Assembly: GCF_900103475.1 (NCBI RefSeq)
Contig: NZ_FNHG01000005.1
Location: 62,001 to 126,000 of the forward strand
Source of the DNA: Maricaulis salignorans
GTDB taxonomy: Bacteria; Pseudomonadota; Alphaproteobacteria; Caulobacterales; Maricaulaceae
Direction: 5' to 3'
DNA length: 64,000 nt
The translations under genes were made by a program, and so were the position numbers. The notes below the pieces were generated by a model. It saw only the letters and a program-made list of their open reading frames with translations, had not been told where the DNA came from and ran no database searches. Each line of letters opens with the position of its first letter. Positions within the stretch are counted from its first letter, which is position 1. This document shows positions 32,655-41,524 of this stretch, piece by piece.

Positions 32655-35177
32655 CTACTCCTCATGAAACTCCAGCGCCGCTGCCCGGATGATGAGCGAG
32701 CCGGTATGCGCGCGTGAGTATTCGTAATCCTGCCCCGGCGCGCTGGCGGCCGGGATCAGCTCGATCATGACGCTACGGGTTCCGGCCGGCAGGTCGAACG
32801 GGATGGTCAGCCGCATATTCTCGTCCGTGACGCTTTCGCGCCAGTCCGTTTCGCCGGCATCGCGGCGCGGCAAGGTGCGTCCGGTCTCACCATCAACCAG
32901 AAACTCAAAGCGCTCGCCGGTGGGATCCAGCCTCACCCGGACCATCGGGAAAACGCTGCGTGGGCGATCAAGCACGATCTCCAGCGTCGCCGACCGGGCA
33001 TCGGGATAAGTGGCAAGCGTGGCGGCATCGACCTCGAAACTGGCAGTCTGATAGGAGGCTGCGCGATCATCGCTGAGCAGGATATTCGAGCCGGAGCGAT
33101 ATAGAGCTGTTGCGCGCCAGTCGGAAGGGTCCATCAAAGACAGGTCAGGATTGACGGTGAGCGCGGGGCTGGGGGTGTTTTCGCGTATTGGCAAGGGCCC
33201 GTCCGCGGACAGAAATGTCTCGAAGAGCGCCAAGATGCTGGCATCTGTGCGCACCGCTTCACCCAGGCGTTCCGAACCGCGCCAATTAAGATGGTCACGG
33301 TCGTAATAGGAAGGTTGTCCGTCTATCAAACCCTGGCAGGTCGTTCCGTCGCAAAGGTAGTCATTGAAATCAAGATAGGTGGCGCCGAGTGATTCAGCAG
33401 TCAGCCGGACAATCCGATTCACTTCCATGATCGCGGTTCGGTCCACCGATCCGCGCTCTGCGCACTGCAGGAAGGGGAAGCGCAAAGCCTTGATCGGGCA
33501 AGTTGGATCAGCTTGCGTGAGTTGGGGAATGCGTCCGATCACCATCACTGTTTTGCCGTCATCGATCAGTGCTTGAATCGTCGCCCCCAAGGAGGTGATG
33601 AATGGCTGACCATGTCGCGTGAGGTGATTTTCCCAGTTCGCCGCCAGGATCATGTGGTCGTAATTCGGAAGGATGTTCCGCACCAGATCGACCGACGTGT
33701 CGCAGCTATCGCTGAATCGAACTGACGCGTACTGGCCGGGGGCGTCCAGAATCGGTGGGCAAGAAGAGATGGAAATATTTCTGAACCCGAAACCGGCCGC
33801 ATCGGCGATTTCTCGAACGGTGCCGACATAGTGCCCGGAATTGGAGTCACCCCACATCAGAACCGGTGGCTCCTCGCTGGCATTGATGCGGCAGGCCGGC
33901 CTCGTCAGCATGTCGTCGCGGAGCATGAAGCGCTGGCAGACGTAAGGGGCGCTAGTTGACGAGCCGGATTCTCTGAACATCTGGTCGACTTGAGCAACAT
34001 AGCTCGAGTCCAGACGCCAGACGCCAAACCCCCCGGTCGAGAAAACCGCGCCGCAAACTGCCAAAATAAATACTGTCGGCACCGCAAAATAGACGGTGAA
34101 GATGCGCGCGAGCGAGGCTTTGGTGCGGCGCAGGGGCTGCTCGACCAGTCGGTAGGACAGGATTGAGGCGGCCATCATGATCGCGAAACAGATCAGTTTG
34201 AGCTGCAGGTCGAGATCGCCGGCCAGATAGCGCGCGAAGGCGAGTACGGGCCAATGCCACAGATAGAGCGAATAGGAGATCAGGCCGATCCAGACAAAGG
34301 GCCGGAATGACAGGGCGCGATTGACCAGCGACCCGCCGGCGCTGCCGACATAGATCAGACCGACGGCGCCCAGGGTGACCGGGATGGCGAGAAAGCCCGG
34401 GAAGAGGTCGCCCTCATGGATAAAGACGAGGCTGCCCGCAATCAGTGCCAGCGACAGCAGGGCGAGCATTTCACGCAGGAGGCGCGGCAGCCGGGCGTCC
34501 CGGTAATGGTGCCGGACTGCCATCAGGCAGATCGCGCCGGCGAGCAATTGGCCGGCCCGCATCGGCAGCATGTAATAGGCCGTCATTGGCGCCGATGGCG
34601 CAACGAACTGGGCGAGCAGGAAGGACGCCAGCGCGACCATTGCGAGCCCGGCCAGAACCAGGCGGCTATAGCCCCGCGTCCCCCAGGCGGCCAGGATCAG
34701 CGGCCAGAGCAGGTAGAATTGCTCCTCCACGCCGAGCGTCCACAGATGTAGCAGCGGGATGGTGGTGGAATCGTCGGCGAAATAGCCGGTGTCGACCGAG
34801 AACAGGAAGTAGAAATTCGCCAGCGACAGGACCGAGAAAACGGAGGAGAGCGAGAGGTCCTTGAAGTCGGCGGGCAGCATGATGATCTGCCCGGCCACGA
34901 GCGTCACAAGGATCAGCGCCACGAGGGCGGGAATGATCCGCTTGATCCGCCTCTGGTAGAATTCGGCAATGCTGAAGCGGCCCTGGCCGATATCGCTGGT
35001 GATATTGCCGGTGATGAGAAAGCCCGAGATCACGAAGAAGATATCGACGCCGATAAAGCCGCCCGGCACCCAGGTCTTGTCGATATGGAAGAGCACGACG
35101 GCCATCACGGCGAGCGCCCGCAATCCGTCAATATCCGGCCGGTAGTTCGAGGTTGTCCCGGGGTGTGTATCGCTCAT
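32655..35177 (-). CDS. Acyltransferase-3 with C-terminal SGNH domain (paralogue 1)
   Basis: About 840 aa from ATG 35177 (GAAGAG upstream). Residues 1-370 form the membrane acyltransferase-3 domain: YRPDIDGLRALAVMAVVLFH, GVDIFFVISGFLITGNI, and WTLGVEEQFYLLWP. Residues 420-640 form an SGNH-hydrolase-like domain with MWGDSNSGHYVGTV (nucleophile block) and YYDRDHLNWRGSE, which keeps the D-x-x-H pair. A further C-terminal beta-rich part of about 170 residues (SLMDPSDWRATALYR onward) is of unknown fold. OafA/OatA-type proteins O-acetylate O-antigen, capsule or peptidoglycan. It is tandem to a second copy. Confidence 0.87.
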   Translation of the reverse strand: MSDTHPGTTSNYRPDIDGLRALAVMAVVLFHIDKTWVPGGFIGVDIFFVISGFLITGNITSDIGQGRFSIAEFYQRRIKRIIPALVALILVTLVAGQIIMLPADFKDLSLSSVFSVLSLANFYFLFSVDTGYFADDSTTIPLLHLWTLGVEEQFYLLWPLILAAWGTRGYSRLVLAGLAMVALASFLLAQFVAPSAPMTAYYMLPMRAGQLLAGAICLMAVRHHYRDARLPRLLREMLALLSLALIAGSLVFIHEGDLFPGFLAIPVTLGAVGLIYVGSAGGSLVNRALSFRPFVWIGLISYSLYLWHWPVLAFARYLAGDLDLQLKLICFAIMMAASILSYRLVEQPLRRTKASLARIFTVYFAVPTVFILAVCGAVFSTGGFGVWRLDSSYVAQVDQMFRESGSSTSAPYVCQRFMLRDDMLTRPACRINASEEPPVLMWGDSNSGHYVGTVREIADAAGFGFRNISISSCPPILDAPGQYASVRFSDSCDTSVDLVRNILPNYDHMILAANWENHLTRHGQPFITSLGATIQALIDDGKTVMVIGRIPQLTQADPTCPIKALRFPFLQCAERGSVDRTAIMEVNRIVRLTAESLGATYLDFNDYLCDGTTCQGLIDGQPSYYDRDHLNWRGSERLGEAVRTDASILALFETFLSADGPLPIRENTPSPALTVNPDLSLMDPSDWRATALYRSGSNILLSDDRAASYQTASFEVDAATLATYPDARSATLEIVLDRPRSVFPMVRVRLDPTGERFEFLVDGETGRTLPRRDAGETDWRESVTDENMRLTIPFDLPAGTRSVMIELIPAASAPGQDYEYSRAHTGSLIIRAAALEFHEE

Positions 35178-35253
35178 CGATCGGCTCTTCATTCGGTGTT
35201 GGCGGGCGACCGCCCCGTTTATGTGCGGAGACGACCCGTTTCACGCTCGGATA

Positions 35254-37788
35254 TCAGGGTGAGGGTTCGGCAGGCGAGCTGGTGGTGGCATAATTGATCG
35301 CGAGATCCGCCAGTACAATGCTACCGGTCGCGGCGACCGTATACTCATTGCTGAGGCTGGTCGCGGCGGCCGGGAGAATATCGAGTCTCAGCTCGCTATT
35401 GGCCGGATCGAACGGGATGGTCGCCGTCAGCCGGATCAGGTCTCCATCGACTTGCTCCGTCCAGGCGTCCGGGCGGCCGCGGCGCAGCTCGACACCATCG
35501 CCTGCCGCGTTGACGATGAAGTCGAAACGGCCATCCGGGCCGGATGTGGTGACGCGCAGGAGCGGACGGCTTGCATCCAGCCGCCGGAAGATGGCTGTGA
35601 CCGTCAGTGAGCGGGCCTCGGATGCCGGCAGTGAGCCCGGCGCCAGGGTGAGATAGCTGGACTGGTAGCCGGTCTCGGTCTCGTCCCGGAATAACAGCCC
35701 GCCGGAAATGCGGATGGCGCGGTCATTCGACCAGATATCCGGTGACAGGAGATGGGTCAGCGAGGGAAGCTGTTCGGCAGCCGGACCACGCGCGATCGTC
35801 GGCATATCGCTGGGGCTGATCGCGACCAGCGGTCTGAAGGCTTGCAGAATGGCCTCGTCATTGATGACCGCCTCGCCGAGGATCTCGCCGCCGCGCTGGC
35901 TCAGATGTCCGACATTGTAATACAGCATCGTGCCGTTCTGGACGCCATGGCAAACGCCATCCTCGCAGAGATGGTCGTTGAAATCGACATAGCGCGCACC
36001 GGCGGCCACGACCACATCGCGCAAGGCGTCATTGACCCGGTCGGGGCGCGTCCGGGCAATGACTGCACGGCTGCCGCAATCCATGAAGGGCAATCGCAAT
36101 TGCTTGCGCTCGCAGTCATGATCGACCGAGGCCAGCTGCGGCAGGCGGCCGATGACCAGAACATCGACATTGCGTTCGCGCAATTGCGTGACCGTGGCGC
36201 TGACTTCATCCAGGAAGCGATCACCCCATTGATTGATGTGGTTCTCCCAGTTCGCAGCGAGAATGACAGCCGGGTACTGGTCGAGCACGTCCAGTGTCGC
36301 GGCGATCGATTGTTCGCACCCGTCTGCCGTGCGCGGATTGGCGAATTCTGGCGCGTGCTCGAGCAGGGGCGGGCAGGCCGAGTGGGCGATATTGCGGAAG
36401 CCAAAGCCGAGATCCTCGGCAATGGCGCGGACGGTCGCAACATAATGGCCGGCATTGGAATCGCCCCAGAGCAAGGCCCTGGGCTCATCCAGGCTATTGA
36501 TGCGGCAAGCCGGCAGGGTGACATCGTCATGGTCGAGATAGGGGCCCTGGCAGACAAAGGGCGAAGCGGTGCTGGGCAGATTGTCCAGTTCGAGCTGGGC
36601 CAGGCGTTGAGTATAGCCCGCATTGAGCGTCCAGACACCCAGCCCGTCCGTGGCGCGGATCCCGATGACGGCCAGGATCAACACGGCGGTCGGCAGGGCG
36701 AAATGCGTCAGGAAAACGCGGCTGAAACTGGCCCGCGTGCGCCGCGCCGGCCCCTCGACCCAGCGAAAGGACATCCAGGACAGCGCAATCATGACAAGGA
36801 AGGCGAGAGCCTGTTGCGGCAGGTTGAGCTCGCCCGTCACATAGCGCGCAAAGGCCAGAACCGGCCAGTGCCACAGATAGAGCGAGTAGGAGATCAGGCC
36901 GATCCAGACGAAGGGCCGGAAGGTGAAGGCGCGCGACAGCGAGGAGCCGCCGACGCTGCCGGTCAGGAGCAGGCCCGCCGATCCCAGTGTGACCGGGATA
37001 GCGAGGATCCCCGGGAAGGTCATGCTCTCGTCGATCCAGATCAGGCTGGCCGCGATCAGGGCCAGCGAGCCCCAGCCCATCAATTCCCGGGACCAGCCGG
37101 GAAAGGGGGTGGTGGATTGTCTTTCCCGCACGAGGAAATAGCACAGGGCGCCCGCCATCAGCTGTCCGGCGCGGGTTGGCAACATGTAATAGGCGACCAT
37201 GGGCGCGTCCGGCGCGATCAGCTGGGCCGCGGCGAAGCTCGCTGCCGCGATCACGAAGAGGACGCCGATCAGGACGCGGGTAAAGCCGCGCACGCCAACC
37301 GCGAACAGGGCCAGCGGCCAGAGGAGGTAGAATTGCTCCTCGACCCCCAGAGTCCAGAGGTGCAGCAGCGGGTGAAGGGTTGAATCGTCTGCGAAATAAC
37401 CCGTGTCGAGAGAGAAGAGGAAGTAGAAATTGGCCAGGGAAAGCTGGGATGCGATGGCGCTGAACGCCAGGTTCTGCATGTCATCAGGCAGGAACAGGAT
37501 CTGTCCGGCCAGCAGGCAGGTCAGCAGCACGACCGACAATGCGGGCATGATCCGGCGGATCCGGCGCCGGTAGAATTCGGTGATCTTGAAACTGCCGCGC
37601 TCGATGTCCTGCGCGATATTGCCGGTAATGAGAAAGCCGGAGATCACGAAGAAGATATCGACGCCGATGAAGCCGCCCGGCACCCAGGTCTTGTCGATAT
37701 GGAAGAGTACAACCGAAAGTACGGCGAGAGCGCGGAGCCCGTCGATATCTGCCCGGTATCCCTCCCGGACTGTCGCGAGTAGCTTCAT
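35254..37788 (-). CDS. Acyltransferase-3 with C-terminal SGNH-like domain lacking the catalytic Asp (paralogue 2)
   Basis: 844 aa, upstream of and closely similar to the copy at 32.6 kb along its whole length, including the extra beta-rich C-terminal part. The membrane domain has YRADIDGLRALAVLSVVLFH and WTLGVEEQFYLLWP. The SGNH part has LLWGDSNAGHYVATV, so the nucleophile block is kept. The D-x-x-H block, however, reads YYNVGHLSQRG: Asp is replaced by Asn (codon AAT, near 35920). The membrane transferase should still work, while the SGNH step may be weak, altered or lost. It probably modifies a surface glycan. Confidence 0.87.
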   Translation of the reverse strand: MKLLATVREGYRADIDGLRALAVLSVVLFHIDKTWVPGGFIGVDIFFVISGFLITGNIAQDIERGSFKITEFYRRRIRRIMPALSVVLLTCLLAGQILFLPDDMQNLAFSAIASQLSLANFYFLFSLDTGYFADDSTLHPLLHLWTLGVEEQFYLLWPLALFAVGVRGFTRVLIGVLFVIAAASFAAAQLIAPDAPMVAYYMLPTRAGQLMAGALCYFLVRERQSTTPFPGWSRELMGWGSLALIAASLIWIDESMTFPGILAIPVTLGSAGLLLTGSVGGSSLSRAFTFRPFVWIGLISYSLYLWHWPVLAFARYVTGELNLPQQALAFLVMIALSWMSFRWVEGPARRTRASFSRVFLTHFALPTAVLILAVIGIRATDGLGVWTLNAGYTQRLAQLELDNLPSTASPFVCQGPYLDHDDVTLPACRINSLDEPRALLWGDSNAGHYVATVRAIAEDLGFGFRNIAHSACPPLLEHAPEFANPRTADGCEQSIAATLDVLDQYPAVILAANWENHINQWGDRFLDEVSATVTQLRERNVDVLVIGRLPQLASVDHDCERKQLRLPFMDCGSRAVIARTRPDRVNDALRDVVVAAGARYVDFNDHLCEDGVCHGVQNGTMLYYNVGHLSQRGGEILGEAVINDEAILQAFRPLVAISPSDMPTIARGPAAEQLPSLTHLLSPDIWSNDRAIRISGGLLFRDETETGYQSSYLTLAPGSLPASEARSLTVTAIFRRLDASRPLLRVTTSGPDGRFDFIVNAAGDGVELRRGRPDAWTEQVDGDLIRLTATIPFDPANSELRLDILPAAATSLSNEYTVAATGSIVLADLAINYATTSSPAEPSP

Positions 37789-37841
37789 TTGCCGTGGCCC
37801 AGGTGATAGAAGTTAAAAATCATGCGGTGAAAGCTTCATGA

Positions 37842-38069
37842 TCATAGTGTGTTCATGAGCTTATGGACCGTCGGGTTTCGCCGGTCAATGTGGGCCACAT
37901 GGCGACAATCGAGCGACTGCTGTTGGGGCAAATAGTCGGCATTGGAAACGATATTGCGCAACATGTTCGAGTAGTGCGGCAGCGGGTCCGGGATCGCTTC
38001 ACGATGCCTGGGCGTCTGCGCCGGAGTTGAGCGATATGACGGCGCGGGTGGCCAGCAAAGCTTTCGCCG
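37842..38069 (-). pseudogene. Possible remnant of a coding region, unknown family
   Basis: A frame open from 38069 to a TGA at 37842 gives 75 residues with no credible start. Its last 52 codons read like protein: EAIPDPLPHYSNMLRNIVSN followed by ADYLPQQQSLDCRHVAHIDR and a short basic tail. About 73% of third bases are G or C, as in real genes here. The upstream part is not conserved-looking and hits TAG at 38070. I do not recognise it. It may be the tail of a gene whose front was lost. The rest of 37789-38200 shows no gene. Confidence 0.3.
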
Positions 38070-38200
38070 CTATATCTGACCGCATGGGTGTGAGGGTAGA
38101 ACTCAACCTTGCGCTGCGTGCGGCGCGCGCGATACGGCGGGCGCGTTAGCCTCAGGATGTCGGTGGGCGTCCACCGGAAGAATGGATCGACGGCGCGAAT

Positions 38201-41200
38201 ATGCAAAGTTTTCTGACGCGTATCCTGGGCCTGCTTTTGCGTTGGGCGGACTTTCGGTCCGCGCTGATTGACGTCCTGGGCGGTTCCGAAGACCAGGCTG
38301 TGCTGGATGCGGCTGTCGCGGCCCAGCCGGAGCGCGTTGCGGCCGTTCTGGCGCGCCCTGACCTGTCCGCCCGCGCGGCCGCCGCGCCGGGTCATGCCGA
38401 AGCCATCATGGCGCATATTCCGGACAGTCTGCTGCTCGACGCCTTGCGTCAGCGCCTTCCGGACTCCGCGACGATCTCGCCGCAATTGTCGAGCCCGCCT
38501 TTCCTCGACGCGCTGCTGGCCCGGCCGGACTGTGTCGCGCGTGTCATTGACCAGGCTGGCAGCCCCCTGATGCTTGAGGCCATGCGCGCGCGCATGGAGT
38601 CGGACATGGGGCTGACCTGGCAGCTGGTGAATGACCGCGTCCTGCGCAATCTGAGCGAGTCGACCCGCTTCGACGCCATCGCCGCCGAGGGGCTGGGACG
38701 TCCGGCCCTTCGCGAGGCGGTCAAACGCCGCCTGGCCGGCAATCCGGATTATGCGCGCTCGGTCCTGACGCGCGAGCAGTTGAGCCATGTCCTGGCTGAC
38801 CCGGTCTTCCTCGACGCGGCCGCCTCACGCCTCGATGACCCGGCCCTGGTCGATGCCGTCGCCCGCCGGGCCGGCGAGCATGCGCCCTATGCCCGCCATG
38901 TGATCGGCCTCGACGCCTTGCGTCACCTTTCAGCGGGTAAAGACCTCCAGACGATCATCGAGGAACGCCTCGATAGCCGCGAACTGGCCGGGCATATTGC
39001 CGGCCGGCTGGCGAAGGATGCTGCCTTCCGTGCCGCCATCCTGGGCGCCGACGTCTATGAAGCCGCGCACAAAGACCCGGAATTCCTCGACGCCGCGGCG
39101 GCGGCGATCCACAGCGCGCGGCTCATCCAGGCTGTCCGGCGCGCGGCGGCCGAAGACGTCGAATATGCCCGCCGGGTGATTGCCCCGAAGGCCCTGACCA
39201 GATTGGCCCACGATCCGGGCTTTATCGATGTGGTCACGGGGCTGGTCGGGCAGGATTACATGATCGATGCGGTCCGCGCCGCGATCACCGGCGACCCGGC
39301 TCTGCGCGCCCGGTTCATCGATGCCGAAATTCTCGAACATACGCGCGCCGCGCCTGACTTCCGGCGCGTTGCTGCGCTGGAAATCGGCAGCGACGAGCTC
39401 GCCGGTGCCATCCGCGCGGCGCTGGAAACAGATGCCGGATACCAGAGCCGGATCATCACCGGGGCTGTCCTGGAGGCGATGGCCGACAATCCGGTCTTCC
39501 TGGCGGCCGCCGCCCGCGCGATTGCCCACACGCCGGTCGTCGACGCCATTCGCGAGGCTGTGGCAACGGACGCGGATTATGCCCGCCGGATCATCTCGCG
39601 GGAGGCGCTCAACCGCGTGTCGGTGGACCCGGTCTTCGCCGACGTGGCGGCACAGCAGGTCGGCCGCGATTACATGATCGAGGCGGTGCGGGCCGCGATC
39701 ACTGCGGACCCGGCCTTGCGGGCCCGGATTATTGACGCGGACATTCTGGAGCACTTGCGCGGCACGCCTGAATTCCAGCGGGCCGCCGCCGGTGAGATCA
39801 GCAGTGCGGCGGCAGAGGGCGCCATCCGTGCGGCGCTTGAATCCGATGCCGGGTATCGTAGCCGTATCATCACTGAAACCGCCCTTGAAGCGATGGCCGG
39901 ATCTTCGGGCTTCCGGACGATCGCCGCAGGACAGCTCACGAGCGAACCTCTGGTGCGCGCCGTTCGTACGCTCCTGCTGGAGGATACGTCCTATGCGCGG
40001 GCCGTGCTGGACCAGGCTGTCCTGCGCAAGTCGAGAGACACAATGGCCTTCGTAACCGTCGCCGCCGGCTCGATCCGGGCGACCGGTGTGCAGCTGGCGA
40101 TCCAGCGATTGATGATGCGCGATCTGGAATACGCCCGCGTTCTGCTCAATGAAGAGATTATCGAGTCGGTCGCGGACGACACGATGGTGCTCGAGCCCGC
40201 TGCGCGGCGGATTGCCAGCGACCGGTTGGTTGACGCTGCGAAGCGTGCGCTGCGGGACGATGAGGCCTATGCGGCGCGCCTGCTGACGACCGAGATCCTG
40301 AAGGTTGTCGCCGATCGCAACGCATTCTCCAAAGCGACCCCGACCCTGCTTCGCGTCGGCGGTTTCCGGAACAGCGTGCAGCACGCGCTCGGTGATGAGC
40401 CGGTCCTTGCGGCCAAGCTCGCCGGCTCCCCGGCCGTCCTGTCGAACTTGCTGGATCAGCCGTGGAAAGGCAAAGGCAAGCTGCTCGATTTCACGGGGCG
40501 CGCCGCGACTGTCTGGCGATCACTGGAACGGATCTATGGCAAGGAAAGACTGGAAGAGGTCGCCGCGACTGTGGCCCCGCCTGAAAGGGGTTTCGGCCGC
40601 GAAACCGATGTGCGTGACTACATGCTTTCGCGGCTGTGCGAGGGCAATGTCATGCGTCTGCCGCACGGCGAGATCCAGTTCATCGACCGCCGCTCGCTCT
40701 GGACCCTCGTCAATGAAATCCTGATCGATGAGGAATACTACTTCCACAGCGACAAGCCGGACCCGGTGATCATCGATTGCGGTGCCAATTTCGGCATGTC
40801 CACGGTCTATTGGAAACTGCTCTATCCCGACGCAAAAATCACCGCCTTCGAGCCGATCGCGGAATATGCCGATCTGGTCAGGGCGAATGTCCGCCGCAAT
40901 GATTTCACCAATGTCGACGTGCACACGGCGGCCCTGTCCGACCATGGTGGCCAGGAGACCTTCTTCGTCTCCGAAGACCATTCCATGGCGGGCTCATTGA
41001 CCGAGCGGCGTACGGCGTTCGGCGATGCCATCCATGAGATCACGGTCGATACCGTGCGGCTCAGCGAGTACATCACCGGGCCGGTGGACTATCTCAAGCT
41101 GGATATCGAAGGCGCCGAGCCCAGGGTGCTGGCCGAGATCGAGCACAAGCTGAAATGGGTCGATCAGCTCACCATGGAGTGGCATATCGACCCGGACAAG

Positions 41201-41383
41201 ACGGCAGACGGCTTGTCCGAGGCCCTCGTCCGTCTGGAGCGGGCGGGCTTCGCCTACGGGGTGGCCAAGTCCTATAACTATCTCCGCGCGACCTCGCACC
41301 GGCCGATTTCGCACGTCTCCGGCGTCGGAACCTTCAATGTCTGGGCGATCAAGCGCGACAGCCTCAAGCGCTTCCGGGACTAG
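38201..41383 (+). CDS. FkbM-family methyltransferase with long 46-residue repeat domain
   Basis: 1060 aa. Residues 1-153 are a helical lead with less regular units. Residues 154-705 are twelve consecutive units of exactly 46 residues, each with the pattern (D/x)PxFxxxAA...LxxAxRxA...D..YARR(I/V)I...L. They predict helical pairs building a solenoid. Residues 752-1055 hold an FkbM methyltransferase: VIIDCGANFGMSTVYW (SAM motif I, about 855-870), ITAFEPIAEYADLVRANV, and VDYLKLDIEGAEPRVLAEI. FkbM enzymes O-methylate sugars or polyketides. ATG 38201 follows a weak ribosome site. The repeat domain may bind a glycan or partner glycosyltransferases; that is inference. Confidence 0.85.
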   Translation: MQSFLTRILGLLLRWADFRSALIDVLGGSEDQAVLDAAVAAQPERVAAVLARPDLSARAAAAPGHAEAIMAHIPDSLLLDALRQRLPDSATISPQLSSPPFLDALLARPDCVARVIDQAGSPLMLEAMRARMESDMGLTWQLVNDRVLRNLSESTRFDAIAAEGLGRPALREAVKRRLAGNPDYARSVLTREQLSHVLADPVFLDAAASRLDDPALVDAVARRAGEHAPYARHVIGLDALRHLSAGKDLQTIIEERLDSRELAGHIAGRLAKDAAFRAAILGADVYEAAHKDPEFLDAAAAAIHSARLIQAVRRAAAEDVEYARRVIAPKALTRLAHDPGFIDVVTGLVGQDYMIDAVRAAITGDPALRARFIDAEILEHTRAAPDFRRVAALEIGSDELAGAIRAALETDAGYQSRIITGAVLEAMADNPVFLAAAARAIAHTPVVDAIREAVATDADYARRIISREALNRVSVDPVFADVAAQQVGRDYMIEAVRAAITADPALRARIIDADILEHLRGTPEFQRAAAGEISSAAAEGAIRAALESDAGYRSRIITETALEAMAGSSGFRTIAAGQLTSEPLVRAVRTLLLEDTSYARAVLDQAVLRKSRDTMAFVTVAAGSIRATGVQLAIQRLMMRDLEYARVLLNEEIIESVADDTMVLEPAARRIASDRLVDAAKRALRDDEAYAARLLTTEILKVVADRNAFSKATPTLLRVGGFRNSVQHALGDEPVLAAKLAGSPAVLSNLLDQPWKGKGKLLDFTGRAATVWRSLERIYGKERLEEVAATVAPPERGFGRETDVRDYMLSRLCEGNVMRLPHGEIQFIDRRSLWTLVNEILIDEEYYFHSDKPDPVIIDCGANFGMSTVYWKLLYPDAKITAFEPIAEYADLVRANVRRNDFTNVDVHTAALSDHGGQETFFVSEDHSMAGSLTERRTAFGDAIHEITVDTVRLSEYITGPVDYLKLDIEGAEPRVLAEIEHKLKWVDQLTMEWHIDPDKTADGLSEALVRLERAGFAYGVAKSYNYLRATSHRPISHVSGVGTFNVWAIKRDSLKRFRD
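38660..40315 (+). repeat. Twelve in-frame tandem repeats of 138 bp (46 aa)
   Basis: Units start every 138 bases from 38660 (residue 154) without a single insertion or deletion. Example unit starts are DPEFLDAAAA, DPGFIDVVTG, APDFRRVAAL, NPVFLAAAAR, DPVFADVAAQ and TPEFQRAAAG. A higher-order copy is visible: the unit at residues 338-383 (from 39212) matches the one at 476-521 (from 39626) far better than its neighbours (DYMIDAVRAAITGDPALRAR against DYMIEAVRAAITADPALRAR). The next units also match, giving a 414-bp, three-unit duplication. Confidence 0.88.
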
Positions 41384-41524
41384 GCTCGGCACTGTTGCCG
41401 ACTGTGCAAATCCGGAGAATGAGCGTTCCAAATGGAACAAAAATTGCTACAAGAATTAGCATCGAACCACTAGCCGGTCGGTCGCGAGCGCGGCTTGGAT
41501 CGAAATCATTTCTGGGAGTCTGAC

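Noticed and set aside
35752-37383. A 543-codon plus-strand frame antisense to the second acyltransferase
   Set aside because: Composition is that of a complement of a GC-rich gene (Asp/Gln/Arg-rich, no hydrophobic core); the minus-strand protein has all family motifs.
37853-38788. A 311-codon minus-strand frame upstream of the acyltransferase pair
   Set aside because: Most of it is antisense to the FkbM gene; the protein-like tail in this area lies in a different frame.
38660-40315. CRISPR-like regular repeats
   Set aside because: The period is 138 bases, in frame within one protein, diverged, and lacks spacer structure.
38930-40384. A 484-codon minus-strand frame antisense to the 46-residue repeats
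   Set aside because: It exists because the repeats keep the same phase; Arg/Gly/Asp-rich with no family signal.
41425-41438. Palindrome gttccaaatggaac as a terminator of the FkbM gene
   Set aside because: The stem is short and AT-rich, and followed by A rather than T residues.
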